Source: Candidatus Omnitrophota bacterium | GTDB taxonomy: Bacteria; Hinthialibacterota; Hinthialibacteria; Hinthialibacterales; JAKPRU01 | Direction: 5' to 3' | DNA: 64,000 nt | Assembly: GCA_029570205.1 (NCBI GenBank) | Contig: JAKQSI010000111.1 | Location: forward strand, 1 to 64,000 | In this document: positions 49,110 to 59,096 of the stretch, piece by piece | Layout of the letters: every line of letters starts with the position of its first letter | How positions within the stretch are numbered: position 1 is the first letter of the stretch | Translations under genes and position numbers: made by a program | Notes under the pieces: model-generated | The model's database searches: none | What the model was told of the DNA's origin: nothing | Seen by the model: the letters and a program-made list of their open reading frames with translations, nothing else

Positions 49110-51050
49110 ATGACCTCGACGACCTATTCCATTCCAGTGAGAACGTTCAGGATTGCAGGGATCCTTTTTATCGGGTTCTGTTTTTCGTTAATCACCATGG
49201 GGGTATACGCGCAGGAAACCCCTACGGCGGTCCCGGAGACTCCCACAGAGACTCCAACGGTTATTCCCGAGACTCCCACAGAGACTCCGACGGTCGTTCC
49301 AGAGACCCCGACAGCCATTCCAACGGCGACGCCACGACCGACAGAGTCTCCCACCGCGACTCCACGACCTACAGAATCGCCCACAGCAACGCCGAGGCCG
49401 ACGGAATCTCCTACCGCGACTCCACGACCCACGGAATCGCCTACGGCCACTCCGGTGCCGGTGACTCCCAAGCTGCGTGCGGGGCAGGCGGAAGGCCGAC
49501 CCGGTGATGCCGTTGTTATCGCGATTACCGGTGAAGATATGCCCACGACGGATGCCTTTGGGTTTGATCTGACCTATAACAATCTCCGCTTGAAATTTGC
49601 CGAGATTTTACGTGGTTCACATACTCAGGGGTGGTATGCGGTAAGTGCGGCTGATTTGTCGGGTGTTCTCCGTGTTGTCGGCATTGCGGGAACGGCTCCG
49701 GCAATCTCCGGTAATGGTGAGATCGCTCAAATACGGTTCACGATTCAGTCGAACGCGCCGGAAGGGATTGTCCCGCTTGATTTCAAGGTCATTACGGATG
49801 ATCTGGCTTCGGCGCAAGCGATCTCCGGTTCGATTACTATTCTGCCTGCGGCAGAGACTCCGACAGAGACACCGACGGCGGTTCCGACGGAGACCCCGAC
49901 CTTTACACCGACTCGAACAGCAACACCGGTTCCTACCAGCACACCAACGCTCGGTCCGATAGAAACGCCGACGGCGATTCCAACAGAGACCCCTGTTGGG
50001 ACTCCGACCGTAACGCCTACTATCACGGGCACTCCGATTCCAAGGATGGATCCCGGGCAGTCCATTATAGCTTTGAGCGCGTGGGGCGACATTGCCGCAT
50101 TGGGCAATATCAAGGGCTTCGTGGATGTGGATAACAACGGGTATTTGGATGATCCGTTGCCGCATCCGACCGGACCGTATCCGCCGCGCGTTTCCGGGTA
50201 CACGGCTTTCGACATCGCGAATGTTGTCAACAGTCGGGGGCTTGTTACTCCGGGCTTCCTGGTTATGCTGACCGAACAGGGTAAGACTATCTCGTATCAG
50301 TTTGTGGAAAACCCGTTTGCCGATCAGAAGATTGTCTCGAATGTGTTCCCAGACTTGGCCCGTGATGTCCTTGGCCGAGCCAGCCAGGTACGGTTTGTGG
50401 ATATTGAGATCAATACTGCACTGGACGGATACTTCGCACTAAGCGAGTTGGGCCGTGTGATTTCAGTCAGCGGAACGCCGCGAAATGTGGTGGCGAACGG
50501 TGCGGAAGTAAAACCGTTCCTCGCTTCACCGGAGACAGCAGTTGACTTGGAACTGCTCCCGGGTGGTGGAGTTGCGGGTCAGTTGCAGGGGTACATTCTG
50601 ACCTCCACAGGCCGGATTGTCGCAATCGGCGATGTGCCGCAGCTGATCCCGACCAGAGAACTTCGAAACAAGGGAACGTTCATCGAGATGGACCTTGTGC
50701 TGGGTCAGGCCGGGGAACTTCTTGGAGCGGTCCTGGCGAACGGTGTCGGCGAGTTCTATCTGGCGGCAGTGGAAGGTGCGAATACCTTGCCGCCGGTTGA
50801 TCTGCCGGAAGGCGATTACGCTCGCCTGCTGTTCCCGTTGAGCACACCGCTGGTTCTTCAGGCATTCGAGCTGGTTCCAACCGAAGAAACCTTTGGAATC
50901 ATTGCTCTGGACCGAACCGGCGCGCTCCACACCTTCGGTCGTGCCAGCCGGTATCTGCCGACCCTGGAACAGCTGCAATCGGTGCTTCTCTTGTGGGGAA
51001 CCGCAGGTGTCGATCTCTCCGTTCATCAGTATCCCGGTTTGGGAAAATAA
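49110..51050 (+). CDS. Secreted protein: P/T linker, cohesin-like domain, second P/T linker, beta-propeller-like C-terminus
   Basis: Signal peptide ending VYAQE; PKLRAGQAEGRPGDAVVIAITGEDMPTTDAFGFDLTYNNLRLKFAEI...GEIAQIRFTIQSNAPEGIVPLDFKVITDDLASAQAISGSITI resembles cohesin; C-terminal G-x-LxxxGxV repeats. Confidence 0.8.
   Translation: MTSTTYSIPVRTFRIAGILFIGFCFSLITMGVYAQETPTAVPETPTETPTVIPETPTETPTVVPETPTAIPTATPRPTESPTATPRPTESPTATPRPTESPTATPRPTESPTATPVPVTPKLRAGQAEGRPGDAVVIAITGEDMPTTDAFGFDLTYNNLRLKFAEILRGSHTQGWYAVSAADLSGVLRVVGIAGTAPAISGNGEIAQIRFTIQSNAPEGIVPLDFKVITDDLASAQAISGSITILPAAETPTETPTAVPTETPTFTPTRTATPVPTSTPTLGPIETPTAIPTETPVGTPTVTPTITGTPIPRMDPGQSIIALSAWGDIAALGNIKGFVDVDNNGYLDDPLPHPTGPYPPRVSGYTAFDIANVVNSRGLVTPGFLVMLTEQGKTISYQFVENPFADQKIVSNVFPDLARDVLGRASQVRFVDIEINTALDGYFALSELGRVISVSGTPRNVVANGAEVKPFLASPETAVDLELLPGGGVAGQLQGYILTSTGRIVAIGDVPQLIPTRELRNKGTFIEMDLVLGQAGELLGAVLANGVGEFYLAAVEGANTLPPVDLPEGDYARLLFPLSTPLVLQAFELVPTEETFGIIALDRTGALHTFGRASRYLPTLEQLQSVLLLWGTAGVDLSVHQYPGLGK
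49222..49465 (+). repeat. Coding tandem repeats including a 30-bp unit (ATPRPTESPT)
   Basis: ATPRPTESPT repeated about four times within the linker. Confidence 0.85.
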
Positions 51051-51083
51051 CGGGGGGTGCGACTCTCAATAAGATGATTTATG

Positions 51084-51128
51084 AGGATCAGGAGTCCGGT
51101 TGAAGAAGGCTCCTGATCCTCTTTATTG
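51084..51128 (+). terminator. Rho-independent terminator-like hairpin
   Basis: aggatcaggag / ctcctgatcct perfect 11-bp stem followed by ctttattg, 33 bp after the stop at 51050. Confidence 0.85.
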
Positions 51129-51217
51129 TTCGGGCGGCGTAAACGGAGATCTGTACCCCGAGCGGAACAGACGTGAGGCACAGGCGCGTATTTCTCTGTT
51201 AAGGAGGCAGTAATTTC

Positions 51218-52036
51218 TTGAAATTGCATGGTGGTGTTTTTCTTATTCCGTTTTTCCTGTTTGGAATCGGATTTGTTATGGCCACGTCAAGCGATAGCGG
51301 CGAAAAAACGCTTGTTGTGGACCGTTTTGACCATGCTTGTTCTTCCTCGATTCCGGATGGGTGGACCGAATATCAGTTCAAGCATTCCAAACGAGCAACG
51401 CAGTATCGTGTAGTCCCGGAGGCTGCGGTAGAGGGAGATGCCGCAACAGACTGCTCGGATGGTTGTGTACTCCGTGCCGAGTCCGACTCCGGAGGATCGA
51501 TGATCGCAAAGAAATTTGTTGTCGATCTGAATGAATACCCCGTTCTTCGGTGGCATTGGAAGATAGAAGGAATTATCGAAGGGGCGGATGGCCGAGCAAA
51601 GGAGACCAACGATTTTCCCGCGGGGATTTATGTGGCTGTGCGGCCAAAAGAGGGATTCCATCCCATCCGCTCTCTTGCGCAGGGTATGGCTCGATCTGTG
51701 GCCGGGGTGCCTGTTCCCCAAGCCGCTTTCCATTTTGTCTGGGCGAATTCCGGTGAACCGGGAGAAACGTTCCGCAGCGCATCCTCTCTAGGTACCGCGC
51801 TGAACAATATCGTTGTGGTGGTTGAAAGCGGGAAAACCAATGTGGGGAAATGGGTCGAGGCAAGTGTGAATGTCCTGGAATACTACAACCGCTTTTTTCC
51901 GGGGGGTCCGGCGATGACAGACGGAGTGGGAATTATGACGGACTGCGACAACACCGGATCGAAGGCCGTTGCCTACTACGACGATCTTCGGTTTTGTGCG
52001 GAAAAAACAGACCGTTCCGGCAACGCCGGGGGATGA
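51218..52036 (+). CDS. DUF3047-like secreted protein
   Basis: VVDLNEYPVLRWHWKIEGIIEGADGRAKETNDFPAGIYVAVRP and VGIMTDCDNTGSKAVAYYDDLRF resemble DUF3047. Confidence 0.78.
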   Translation: MKLHGGVFLIPFFLFGIGFVMATSSDSGEKTLVVDRFDHACSSSIPDGWTEYQFKHSKRATQYRVVPEAAVEGDAATDCSDGCVLRAESDSGGSMIAKKFVVDLNEYPVLRWHWKIEGIIEGADGRAKETNDFPAGIYVAVRPKEGFHPIRSLAQGMARSVAGVPVPQAAFHFVWANSGEPGETFRSASSLGTALNNIVVVVESGKTNVGKWVEASVNVLEYYNRFFPGGPAMTDGVGIMTDCDNTGSKAVAYYDDLRFCAEKTDRSGNAGG

Positions 52037-52115
52037 GATACCGGGACACCGTCCGCTCCCTGTTTGCTGCTTGTGTGCTACAATCCCTGACAAATCCGAT
52101 TGAGTAAGGATACCC

Positions 52116-53267
52116 GTGATGCGCATTTTTGTTATTCCGGTCGGACTTATGTTTCTACTCTCCATTTCGGTTTGTGGGGAGGATATAAACACGGATCTGG
52201 AATACTCTTTTGAGATCTGGAAGTCGATTACGAATCATCCGACACCCTCTGCCGTGGCCGATCAGCCACAGGCGGGTAAGAAAGAGCTTGTTGGCCTGGT
52301 GGATGGAATCGAGGCCATGGACTGGGCTTCCCGACGCGCGGATATCGCGAGGACCGTCGGGCAGTTCCTCGGTGAGCCACCTGCCAGGGTTCCCGCTGTG
52401 CAGGGGACGGTGGTGCATTCGGAGCGGTTTTCTGATCACGTTCGCCAGTTGGCGCTTTACACCGGCGAGCCGGGCGAACTGATCCCGGCGTACCTGTTTA
52501 TCCCACTGGGGATCACCTCACCGCGCCCGGCTGTTATTTGCCAGCACCAGACGGTTTATCCGGGGAAAGAGGAGCCTGCCGGAATCTGGGGGAAGCCGGA
52601 GCTGGCTTTTGCTAAAGAACTGGCTCAGCGTGGGTATGTCACGCTGGCTCCCGACAGCATCTGTTTCGGAGATCGAAAAGTGAAAGGTTCAGGCCATTAT
52701 GGTGAGGCTGTGCCGTTTTTCAAACAGCATCCGAACTGGTCGATCATGGGCAAACAGGTGTGGGATATCGGTCGGGCGATTGATTTTCTGGAGACCTTGC
52801 CGTATGTCGATGCCGGTCGAATCGGGAGTATCGGTCATTCGCACGGGGCTTATGGAACGATTTTTTCTCAAGCTTTTGATGATCGCATCCGGGTGGGTGT
52901 CGCCAGTTGCGGATTTACGGCGCTAAGAAGCGATCCCACGCCGGAACGCTGGTCTCATCTGACGGCGCTGATTCCGGAGATCGGTTTCTACAAAGACCAC
53001 GTGAATGATTTGCCGTTCGATTTTCACCATATACTGGCATTGTGCGCGCCAAGGCCGTTGCTGATTACCGTCGCTTTGGACGATGAGATTTTCCCGAACG
53101 GCGATTCAGTGAAAGAGGTGGCAGACCGTGTCCGGGAGGTGTATGCGCGGCTGGATGCGCCGGAGGCGTTTGATGCCTTTTTCTTCCCGGGCGACCACAA
53201 TTTCACTCCCGAAAGCCGTGACCGCGCGATGGCTTGGATCGATCGCTGGATCGGGCCGGCGAAATAG
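52116..53267 (+). CDS. Secreted alpha/beta hydrolase (dienelactone hydrolase/acetyl esterase-like)
   Basis: Signal peptide; nucleophile elbow IGSIGHSHGAYG; CAPRPLLITVALDDEIFP; PGDHNFTPESRDRAMAWIDRW. Confidence 0.85.
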   Translation: MMRIFVIPVGLMFLLSISVCGEDINTDLEYSFEIWKSITNHPTPSAVADQPQAGKKELVGLVDGIEAMDWASRRADIARTVGQFLGEPPARVPAVQGTVVHSERFSDHVRQLALYTGEPGELIPAYLFIPLGITSPRPAVICQHQTVYPGKEEPAGIWGKPELAFAKELAQRGYVTLAPDSICFGDRKVKGSGHYGEAVPFFKQHPNWSIMGKQVWDIGRAIDFLETLPYVDAGRIGSIGHSHGAYGTIFSQAFDDRIRVGVASCGFTALRSDPTPERWSHLTALIPEIGFYKDHVNDLPFDFHHILALCAPRPLLITVALDDEIFPNGDSVKEVADRVREVYARLDAPEAFDAFFFPGDHNFTPESRDRAMAWIDRWIGPAK

Positions 53268-53306
53268 ACCCCGATCGATAATCTGGGTTGAGCATGGAGG
53301 CTGACA

Positions 53307-55841
53307 ATGCGATTTTCATTCTGGTTGCCTGTCTTGGTGGTTCTGGCCGCAGTGGGGTTGGTCGCCTTGCTGCTGTTTCTTCCTTCGACGGATATACCGG
53401 ATCAGACCGGGACAGGAACATCCATTTTAGAGCCGACACGGGTCGAGATATCCGGGACCGGCGAAGTCTCCCAGGGGCCGAGCGCATCGGTCCTTGGGTC
53501 TTCGGAAGAATCCGGTGGTTTCATTACGGCCGCGAGCGTCGAAGAAGGGGTAACACCGCCGACCGGTTCCACACGGAGCGGGGAAGAATTGTCCGTCGCA
53601 TCCGGTACCGACACCGTATCTTCTTCCCAACCGCCCGGGCAAGAGACTTCCGACGCGGCTCATCCGCCGACCGGCGACACAATTTCGGGTGTGGTGTATT
53701 CGGGGAAACGGCTACCGCTGGCCGGTGTTGCCGTTGTTGCCGGGGAATGGAGCGCCACCTCGGATAGCGCAGGGCAGTTTGCACTCAGCGGAATTCGGGA
53801 ACCGAAAGTGGATATCGTATTCTCGCTTGAGGGGTATCAGACAGTTACCAAGAACGCCGTGCCTGTCGGGACAAAGAATCTCAGTGTCATTCTGGTTGAA
53901 GATGGGCACCTGGCAGGTCGGGTTACGGACCAGAATGGGAAACCGGTCAGTTATGCCTCGGTGCGTCTGGAGGCCCAGACCGGGGTGTGGATGCTGTCGC
54001 TGGAGACGGATATCAGCGGGAGTTTCGATACGGAAAATGTGCCGAATGCGCAAATCCGTATCACGGCTACCTGCGAGGGACTGACCGATACCGGCGGCGG
54101 GTCGGTTGTGATTGAGACGCCTTATTCCGAACTTGTGATGCTGTGTTTGCAGCGCCCCAGTCTTTCTATCTCCGGTTCCGTGGTTATGGCGGATACGGGG
54201 CAGGGAGTAGCCGATTTTGCCCTGATTGCGCAAAAACAGGACGGGGCCACCGCCGAACCTCTGCGCACGACTACGTCCTCCGGCGGGTCTTTCCGTTTTG
54301 ATGAACTGGATATCGGAGTGTACCTGATCTCCAGTGATGCGGGTGAAAACCAGGATTTGGGTGTGGCGATTCCCGTAACGGAGGACCACAAGACTGTTCG
54401 AGTATTCGACAAAAACGTAGAGAATGTCGTTTTTCTGGCCGGGCCGGGATTAACCGTGTCCGGTCGTGTCATCGGGCCGGACGGGAACGGAGTTCCCGGC
54501 GCGATGGTGACCCTTGCGAACCAGTCCGGAGGGTACTCTTCCGGGGCAGGAGCGCAAGGGCGATTGAATACGAATTCCGTTTCGGATGGAAGCTATGAAT
54601 TGCGCGGCGTGCCCTCTTCCGGTGGAGCGGGGGCAATGCAGGCGCGGATGTTTGCCTCTCATTCGGAGTACGGTTCCGGCCTGAGCGAACCGTTTACACC
54701 GGATCCGAGTATGCGAGTCATCGAAAACATTAACATCACGCTGACCGGCAGCGCGACGGTTACCGGGCGTGTGCTGATCGGCCAACAGGTTGCCTCCGGG
54801 GCGCGGGTGACATTGATCGACCTTTTTCAGAATACAAGTTCGCAACAGATTACCGACCAGATGGGTGGTTTCACCTTTAATAATGTTTCTGTGGTTTCCC
54901 AGAGGTACTCGACAGTAAACGGGTCGCACACCCTGATTGTGGAGATGGAGGGGTATGCGACCAAACGTCAGGATATCCTGGTCGATTCCACCAATATCGA
55001 GCCGATTATTGTGATATTAGATGAAGGGGGATTTATCCAGGGGCGCGCGCTCGACAACCAGGGACGGGGTATCCCCGGCGTTTTGGTCAGCGCAGTCTCT
55101 ACGGATGGACAGAGGTACTCCGGATCGACTAACGAGGCCGGTGTTTACTACATTTCGGGGCTGAAATCGGGGACCTACGATCTGCTGTTCCGCCTCGAGT
55201 CCAAGCCGCCGCTGTATGGAGCGCTGTATGATGTTCCCACCGGGCAGACCGCTGCCGATGTGGTTCTGCAAAAGCAGGCGTGGACGGTGATGGGAACGGT
55301 AACGGACCGCGATACGGGCAAGCCGATTTCGCGGTATGTCCTTGCGGTCGAAGGACAGTTGAAAGACCCGAGGGCCGGCGCGTTCGTTACCAAACAGAAT
55401 CTTAATACGCCGGATGGAACGTACCAGCTGACATTTCACGAGGCGGGCGTATATTATATCCATTTTTCTTCGGATGGCTACCAGCCGTGGGATGGGGCGG
55501 TTGCAATGACGCCGGAAACACAGGAGATCCAATTTGTGAATGCGGTACTGGAGCCGCTTCAGGCGACCGGCCGGATTGTCGGCGCTCTTGAGGTCCCGGA
55601 GGGGACTGCTTTTGTACTGGTAGAGGTCCTCGGTCACGGGCAGTATCCGCCATCTGCGCCGAATGAATTTGTACTGGAAGAGGTACCGGCGGGGAAACAT
55701 AGTTTAATTTTTTATGTACGCGGTCCGCGTGACGCCGGAGCCGGAGTGTACGGAGTTCTCTCTTCCGTACAGGTTATTCCCGGCCAGACGACCAACCTTG
55801 GATTTCTGACGGGGTCTGCGTTTCATGTGTCGGTGCGGTGA
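53307..55841 (+). CDS. Membrane-anchored protein with multiple carboxypeptidase-regulatory-like (Ig-type) domains
   Basis: N-terminal TM; repeated SGVVYSGKRLPLAGVAVV, AGRVTDQNGKPVSYASVRL, SGRVIGPDGNGVPGAMVTL, QGRALDNQGRGIPGVLVSA. Confidence 0.88.
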   Translation: MRFSFWLPVLVVLAAVGLVALLLFLPSTDIPDQTGTGTSILEPTRVEISGTGEVSQGPSASVLGSSEESGGFITAASVEEGVTPPTGSTRSGEELSVASGTDTVSSSQPPGQETSDAAHPPTGDTISGVVYSGKRLPLAGVAVVAGEWSATSDSAGQFALSGIREPKVDIVFSLEGYQTVTKNAVPVGTKNLSVILVEDGHLAGRVTDQNGKPVSYASVRLEAQTGVWMLSLETDISGSFDTENVPNAQIRITATCEGLTDTGGGSVVIETPYSELVMLCLQRPSLSISGSVVMADTGQGVADFALIAQKQDGATAEPLRTTTSSGGSFRFDELDIGVYLISSDAGENQDLGVAIPVTEDHKTVRVFDKNVENVVFLAGPGLTVSGRVIGPDGNGVPGAMVTLANQSGGYSSGAGAQGRLNTNSVSDGSYELRGVPSSGGAGAMQARMFASHSEYGSGLSEPFTPDPSMRVIENINITLTGSATVTGRVLIGQQVASGARVTLIDLFQNTSSQQITDQMGGFTFNNVSVVSQRYSTVNGSHTLIVEMEGYATKRQDILVDSTNIEPIIVILDEGGFIQGRALDNQGRGIPGVLVSAVSTDGQRYSGSTNEAGVYYISGLKSGTYDLLFRLESKPPLYGALYDVPTGQTAADVVLQKQAWTVMGTVTDRDTGKPISRYVLAVEGQLKDPRAGAFVTKQNLNTPDGTYQLTFHEAGVYYIHFSSDGYQPWDGAVAMTPETQEIQFVNAVLEPLQATGRIVGALEVPEGTAFVLVEVLGHGQYPPSAPNEFVLEEVPAGKHSLIFYVRGPRDAGAGVYGVLSSVQVIPGQTTNLGFLTGSAFHVSVR

Positions 55842-55867
55842 TACGTGAGATGAGAGGATTGCCCTAA

Positions 55868-55912
55868 TTTACAATGAAGGTAATCCGATAACCAGGCAAA
55901 TCATGGCAGACC
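55868..55912. repeat. Degenerate copy of a dispersed repeat (tttacaatgaaggtaatccgataaccaggcaaatcatggcagacc)
   Basis: Aligns with the right half of 57063-57150. Confidence 0.7.
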
Positions 55913-55936
55913 GGGAAATGCGCCCCGGGTTCCCTC

Positions 55937-56911
55937 TCACACATCCCCGATACACTTGTCGTAGAAATCGACAAAGTCATATTTCTGGGGGCCGGAGCGG
56001 GCGGCAATGGCGGCGCGCGGGTGCTGATTCAGCTGGCCGGATATGTTGTACTGCGGAGAGGGTCCCCAGTCGAGTGTCTCGCCCAGTTTGACAAACTGGT
56101 CCTGCAACAGCTGCCAGACCGGTCGAATGCGGAACTTCGGATTGCGCAAGAACCCCATCAGCAATTCCATCGGGCAATTCCCGGCTCCCCGACCGATCCC
56201 CCCCATAGTGGCATCAATGCGATTCACGCCGCGAATGATCGCCTCAATCGTATTGGCGAATGCGAGTTGCTGATTGTTATGCGCATGGATGCCGATTTCT
56301 TTTCCGGTTCCCTCCAATGCCTTTCGGTACATTTCGACGTACATTTTGATCTGTTCGCAGTACAGGGCGCCGAAGCTGTCGACAATGACTACCACCGATG
56401 CGGGAGTCTGCGCGACCACTTCGAGCGCCTGCTGGATTTCCACTTGCTGAGCCGCCGAGATGGCCATGATATTACAGGAAACCTCGTAGCCTTTTTCGTG
56501 AGCATCGTTTATCATGGCAACGGCTTCCGGGATCTGATTCACATAGCAGGCCACGCGGATCATGTCGAGCACACTTTCCTCTTTCGGCAGAATATCGGTC
56601 TGCCAGTCGCTTTTCCCGGCATCCGCCATGGCGGACAATTTCAAAGAAGTATTATTGTCGCCGACAATGCGACGAATATCTTCCTCATCGCAGTGTCGCC
56701 AGGGGCCGAACTTGTCCTTGGGGAAAAGACGTTTCGAGTTCTTATAGCCGATCTCCATATAGTCGATTCCGGCCTCCAGACAGGTTTGGTATACCGCCCT
56801 CACAAAACGGTCATCAAACCGGGAATCATTGATAAGTCCGCCATCGCGGATGGTGCAATCCAGGACTTTGATTTCGGGTCGAAACGTAATCCATGGGGCC
56901 AGATCGGGCAT
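55937..56911 (-). CDS. HMG-CoA lyase-like aldolase (4-hydroxy-2-oxovalerate aldolase-type)
   Basis: VLDCTIRDGGLINDSRFDDRFVRAVYQTCLEAGIDYMEIGY; GIHAHNNQQLAFANTIEAI; RIDATMGGIGRGAGNCPMELLMGFL. Confidence 0.9.
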   Translation of the reverse strand: MPDLAPWITFRPEIKVLDCTIRDGGLINDSRFDDRFVRAVYQTCLEAGIDYMEIGYKNSKRLFPKDKFGPWRHCDEEDIRRIVGDNNTSLKLSAMADAGKSDWQTDILPKEESVLDMIRVACYVNQIPEAVAMINDAHEKGYEVSCNIMAISAAQQVEIQQALEVVAQTPASVVVIVDSFGALYCEQIKMYVEMYRKALEGTGKEIGIHAHNNQQLAFANTIEAIIRGVNRIDATMGGIGRGAGNCPMELLMGFLRNPKFRIRPVWQLLQDQFVKLGETLDWGPSPQYNISGQLNQHPRAAIAARSGPQKYDFVDFYDKCIGDV

Positions 56912-57062
56912 TGATGTTCTCCTTATTGTGTGTTTGTGGGGCCAACGAAACCCTGTGCCATGTATAAATACGGAAGCAGTCCCCCGCTCTATTGTAAAGG
57001 GCGGGGACAGCCGGCCGAATATCCGTCGGAGTGTATCATCAACATATCACGAAGTGATGAAA

Positions 57063-57150
57063 TGCCTGAACCCTGATTCGTCGGATAACAGGATTACCAT
57101 GATTTACAATCAAGGTAATCCTATAATCAAGCGAATCATAGTTCAGACAA
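57063..57150. repeat. Long imperfect inverted repeat (about 40-nt arms)
   Basis: Left arm tgcctgaaccctgattcgtcggataacaggattaccatga pairs with right arm tcaaggtaatcctataatcaagcgaatcatagttcagacaa. Confidence 0.85.
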
Positions 57151-57158
57151 CCGCTAAA

Positions 57159-57977
57159 TCACGGTCCGGTTGCCGGAAGAACTTCTGCCAGAAACGCCGC
57201 AATTCCGTCCATGTATATTTTCCCGGATTCCCTGTAGCCGTTGTTATGATCCCCGGAGATTTGCAGGAACTTTTTCGGTTCGGGCGCAGCCTCGAACAAC
57301 TCTTTTCCGTGATGAAACGGAATAATGTCGTCCTCCGGGCTGTGAATCACCAGCACGGGACACCGCACTTTCGGAATCTTGGAAAGCGAGTCAAACGGCA
57401 TGGTCACCATCCAGGAGACCGGCAGAAACGGGTACAGCTCTTTCCCGATGGCTACTGTGGAGGTGAAACTGCTTTCGACAATCAGCGCGGCGGCATCATC
57501 TACGCGCGTGGCGAGATCCACCGCTACGGCCCCACCCAGTGAACGACCGAACAGGACGATCGGCTCCTTGTGCGTTCGCGCGGCCTGGTACACGCTGAAT
57601 GCATCCGCATAAACTCTTTCCTCGCTGGAACCGTCCTCGCTGCGCCCGTATCCCCGGTAGTCGAAAATCAGTACGCTTAGATTCAGCTCATGGAACAGGC
57701 GGATCGAATCAAGCCGGTGGCTGATATTCCCTGCGTTCCCATGGCAGAACAGCAAAATGGCGATGGGTTTTTCAGCCGGAATGAACCAGCCGTGGACATG
57801 CTGCCCCGGTGTCGGCTCCACGACGAAGTCCTTGTATTCCAGGCCGATATCGCTCGGCTTGGCTTCAAGAATGCGGGATGGGATGAACAGATTGGCCCGT
57901 TCGAAAGCCCGGATGCCCCACCACCCGACCAGAATCAGGACAACAAGACCGAGGAATGTTGTCACGGCGCGCCTCAT
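57159..57977 (-). CDS. Membrane-anchored alpha/beta hydrolase
   Basis: N-terminal TM; FCHGNAGNISHRLDSI; DYRGYGRSEDG; VLFGRSLGGAVAVDLA; HSPEDDIIPFHHG. Confidence 0.9.
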   Translation of the reverse strand: MRRAVTTFLGLVVLILVGWWGIRAFERANLFIPSRILEAKPSDIGLEYKDFVVEPTPGQHVHGWFIPAEKPIAILLFCHGNAGNISHRLDSIRLFHELNLSVLIFDYRGYGRSEDGSSEERVYADAFSVYQAARTHKEPIVLFGRSLGGAVAVDLATRVDDAAALIVESSFTSTVAIGKELYPFLPVSWMVTMPFDSLSKIPKVRCPVLVIHSPEDDIIPFHHGKELFEAAPEPKKFLQISGDHNNGYRESGKIYMDGIAAFLAEVLPATGP

Positions 57978-58885
57978 GCCTCGGCGGCCCGGCTCCACTG
58001 CTCGCGAAGGAACTTGACACATTTCGGCAGTTCCTCCTTCGGATCGCCCAGGATACCGCATTCCAGGCTGCAATAGTCCGCATAGCCGATCTGCTGCAGG
58101 GCGCGGAATCCGGGAATATAGTTCATCTCACCCTGGCCGGGAAGTTTGCGGGTGTTGTCTGCCAGATGGACATGATGCAGCCACGACCCGGCCGCGCGAA
58201 TGGCAGCGGCTTTGTCGGCTTCCTCGATATTCATGTGGAAGAAATCCGCCATGACACAGACGCCTTTGCTGTCCACTTCTTTGCAGATGGCGACCGCATC
58301 CGCAACCCGGTTGAGAAAGGTCGCCTCGTACCGGTTCAGAGGTTCCATCAGCATCCGTGTGCCACAGGAGAGCGCATGTTCTCCGAGCGGCTTCAGCTGC
58401 TCGACGAGCAACGCGCGGGACAGGTCGTATTTCGACTTGTACGGGTTCAGATCCGGCATGGTATATTGCCGGTTGAATGCCGGGACGAAGATCAATCCGG
58501 TCGAACCGAGTTCCCCACATGCCGTGAGAATCGCCTTGATATCGTTTACGGCGGTGGTGCGTTCGGCAACATCCGGCGAAATCAGGCATCCGTCGTAGCC
58601 CGAACAAACCGCGCTGATTTTTGTATTTCGCCCCTTGATTGCCTCCTGGATTTCTTTCACCCGACCTGGAAGCCCGCTGCCGGACAGCTCTACTGCATCA
58701 AATCCGTATTTCTCAAGTAAATCCATTTTCTCGGCGAATGTCGCACCCGGAAGAAGCCCTTCCTGGGTGGAGACTTTCATAGGAGCGATCTCTGCTTTGG
58801 CGGCATGGGCAGTTCTTCCGACAAGCAAAGCGGCTCCGGCGCTGCAGGCCAGATTCCGAATGAAATTGCGGCGTGTGGCGTTCAT
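57974..58885 (-). CDS. Tat-exported sugar phosphate isomerase/epimerase (hydroxypyruvate isomerase-like TIM barrel)
   Basis: Twin-arginine leader MNATRRNFIRNLACSAGAALL; LEKYGFDAVELSG; LMEPLNRYEATFLNRVADAV; HVHLADNTRKLPGQGEMNY. Confidence 0.88.
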   Translation of the reverse strand: MNATRRNFIRNLACSAGAALLVGRTAHAAKAEIAPMKVSTQEGLLPGATFAEKMDLLEKYGFDAVELSGSGLPGRVKEIQEAIKGRNTKISAVCSGYDGCLISPDVAERTTAVNDIKAILTACGELGSTGLIFVPAFNRQYTMPDLNPYKSKYDLSRALLVEQLKPLGEHALSCGTRMLMEPLNRYEATFLNRVADAVAICKEVDSKGVCVMADFFHMNIEEADKAAAIRAAGSWLHHVHLADNTRKLPGQGEMNYIPGFRALQQIGYADYCSLECGILGDPKEELPKCVKFLREQWSRAAEA

Positions 58886-58985
58886 CACTGATTCCTCCAA
58901 GAACGAATAGATTCGGATAAACCTACCAGAGTTCGGGCGGCAAGACTATGCCAAGGCAGCCTCGCCCATCGCCGTCTGCATCCCC

Positions 58986-59010
58986 GTCATTCTGGCGAAA
59001 GCCGGAATCC
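58986..59010. repeat. REP-like element gtcattctggcgaaagccggaatcc
   Basis: ATTCTGGC-GAAA-GCCGGAAT hairpin; near-copy at 23381-23405. Confidence 0.85.
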
Positions 59011-59096
59011 AGCGTTCGGGGCGAGACGCCTGTGCTCCTGAGAAAGCTCCCGCGTGTTTGTCATTGCGAACCATGGGAAAAGCCGGGCGCTTGGAT

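Noticed and set aside
48098-49546. Minus-strand ORFs with GVSVGVSGTTVG / GVAVGDSVG repeats resembling surface adhesins
   Set aside because: They are exact antisense of the P/T-linker coding repeats on the plus strand
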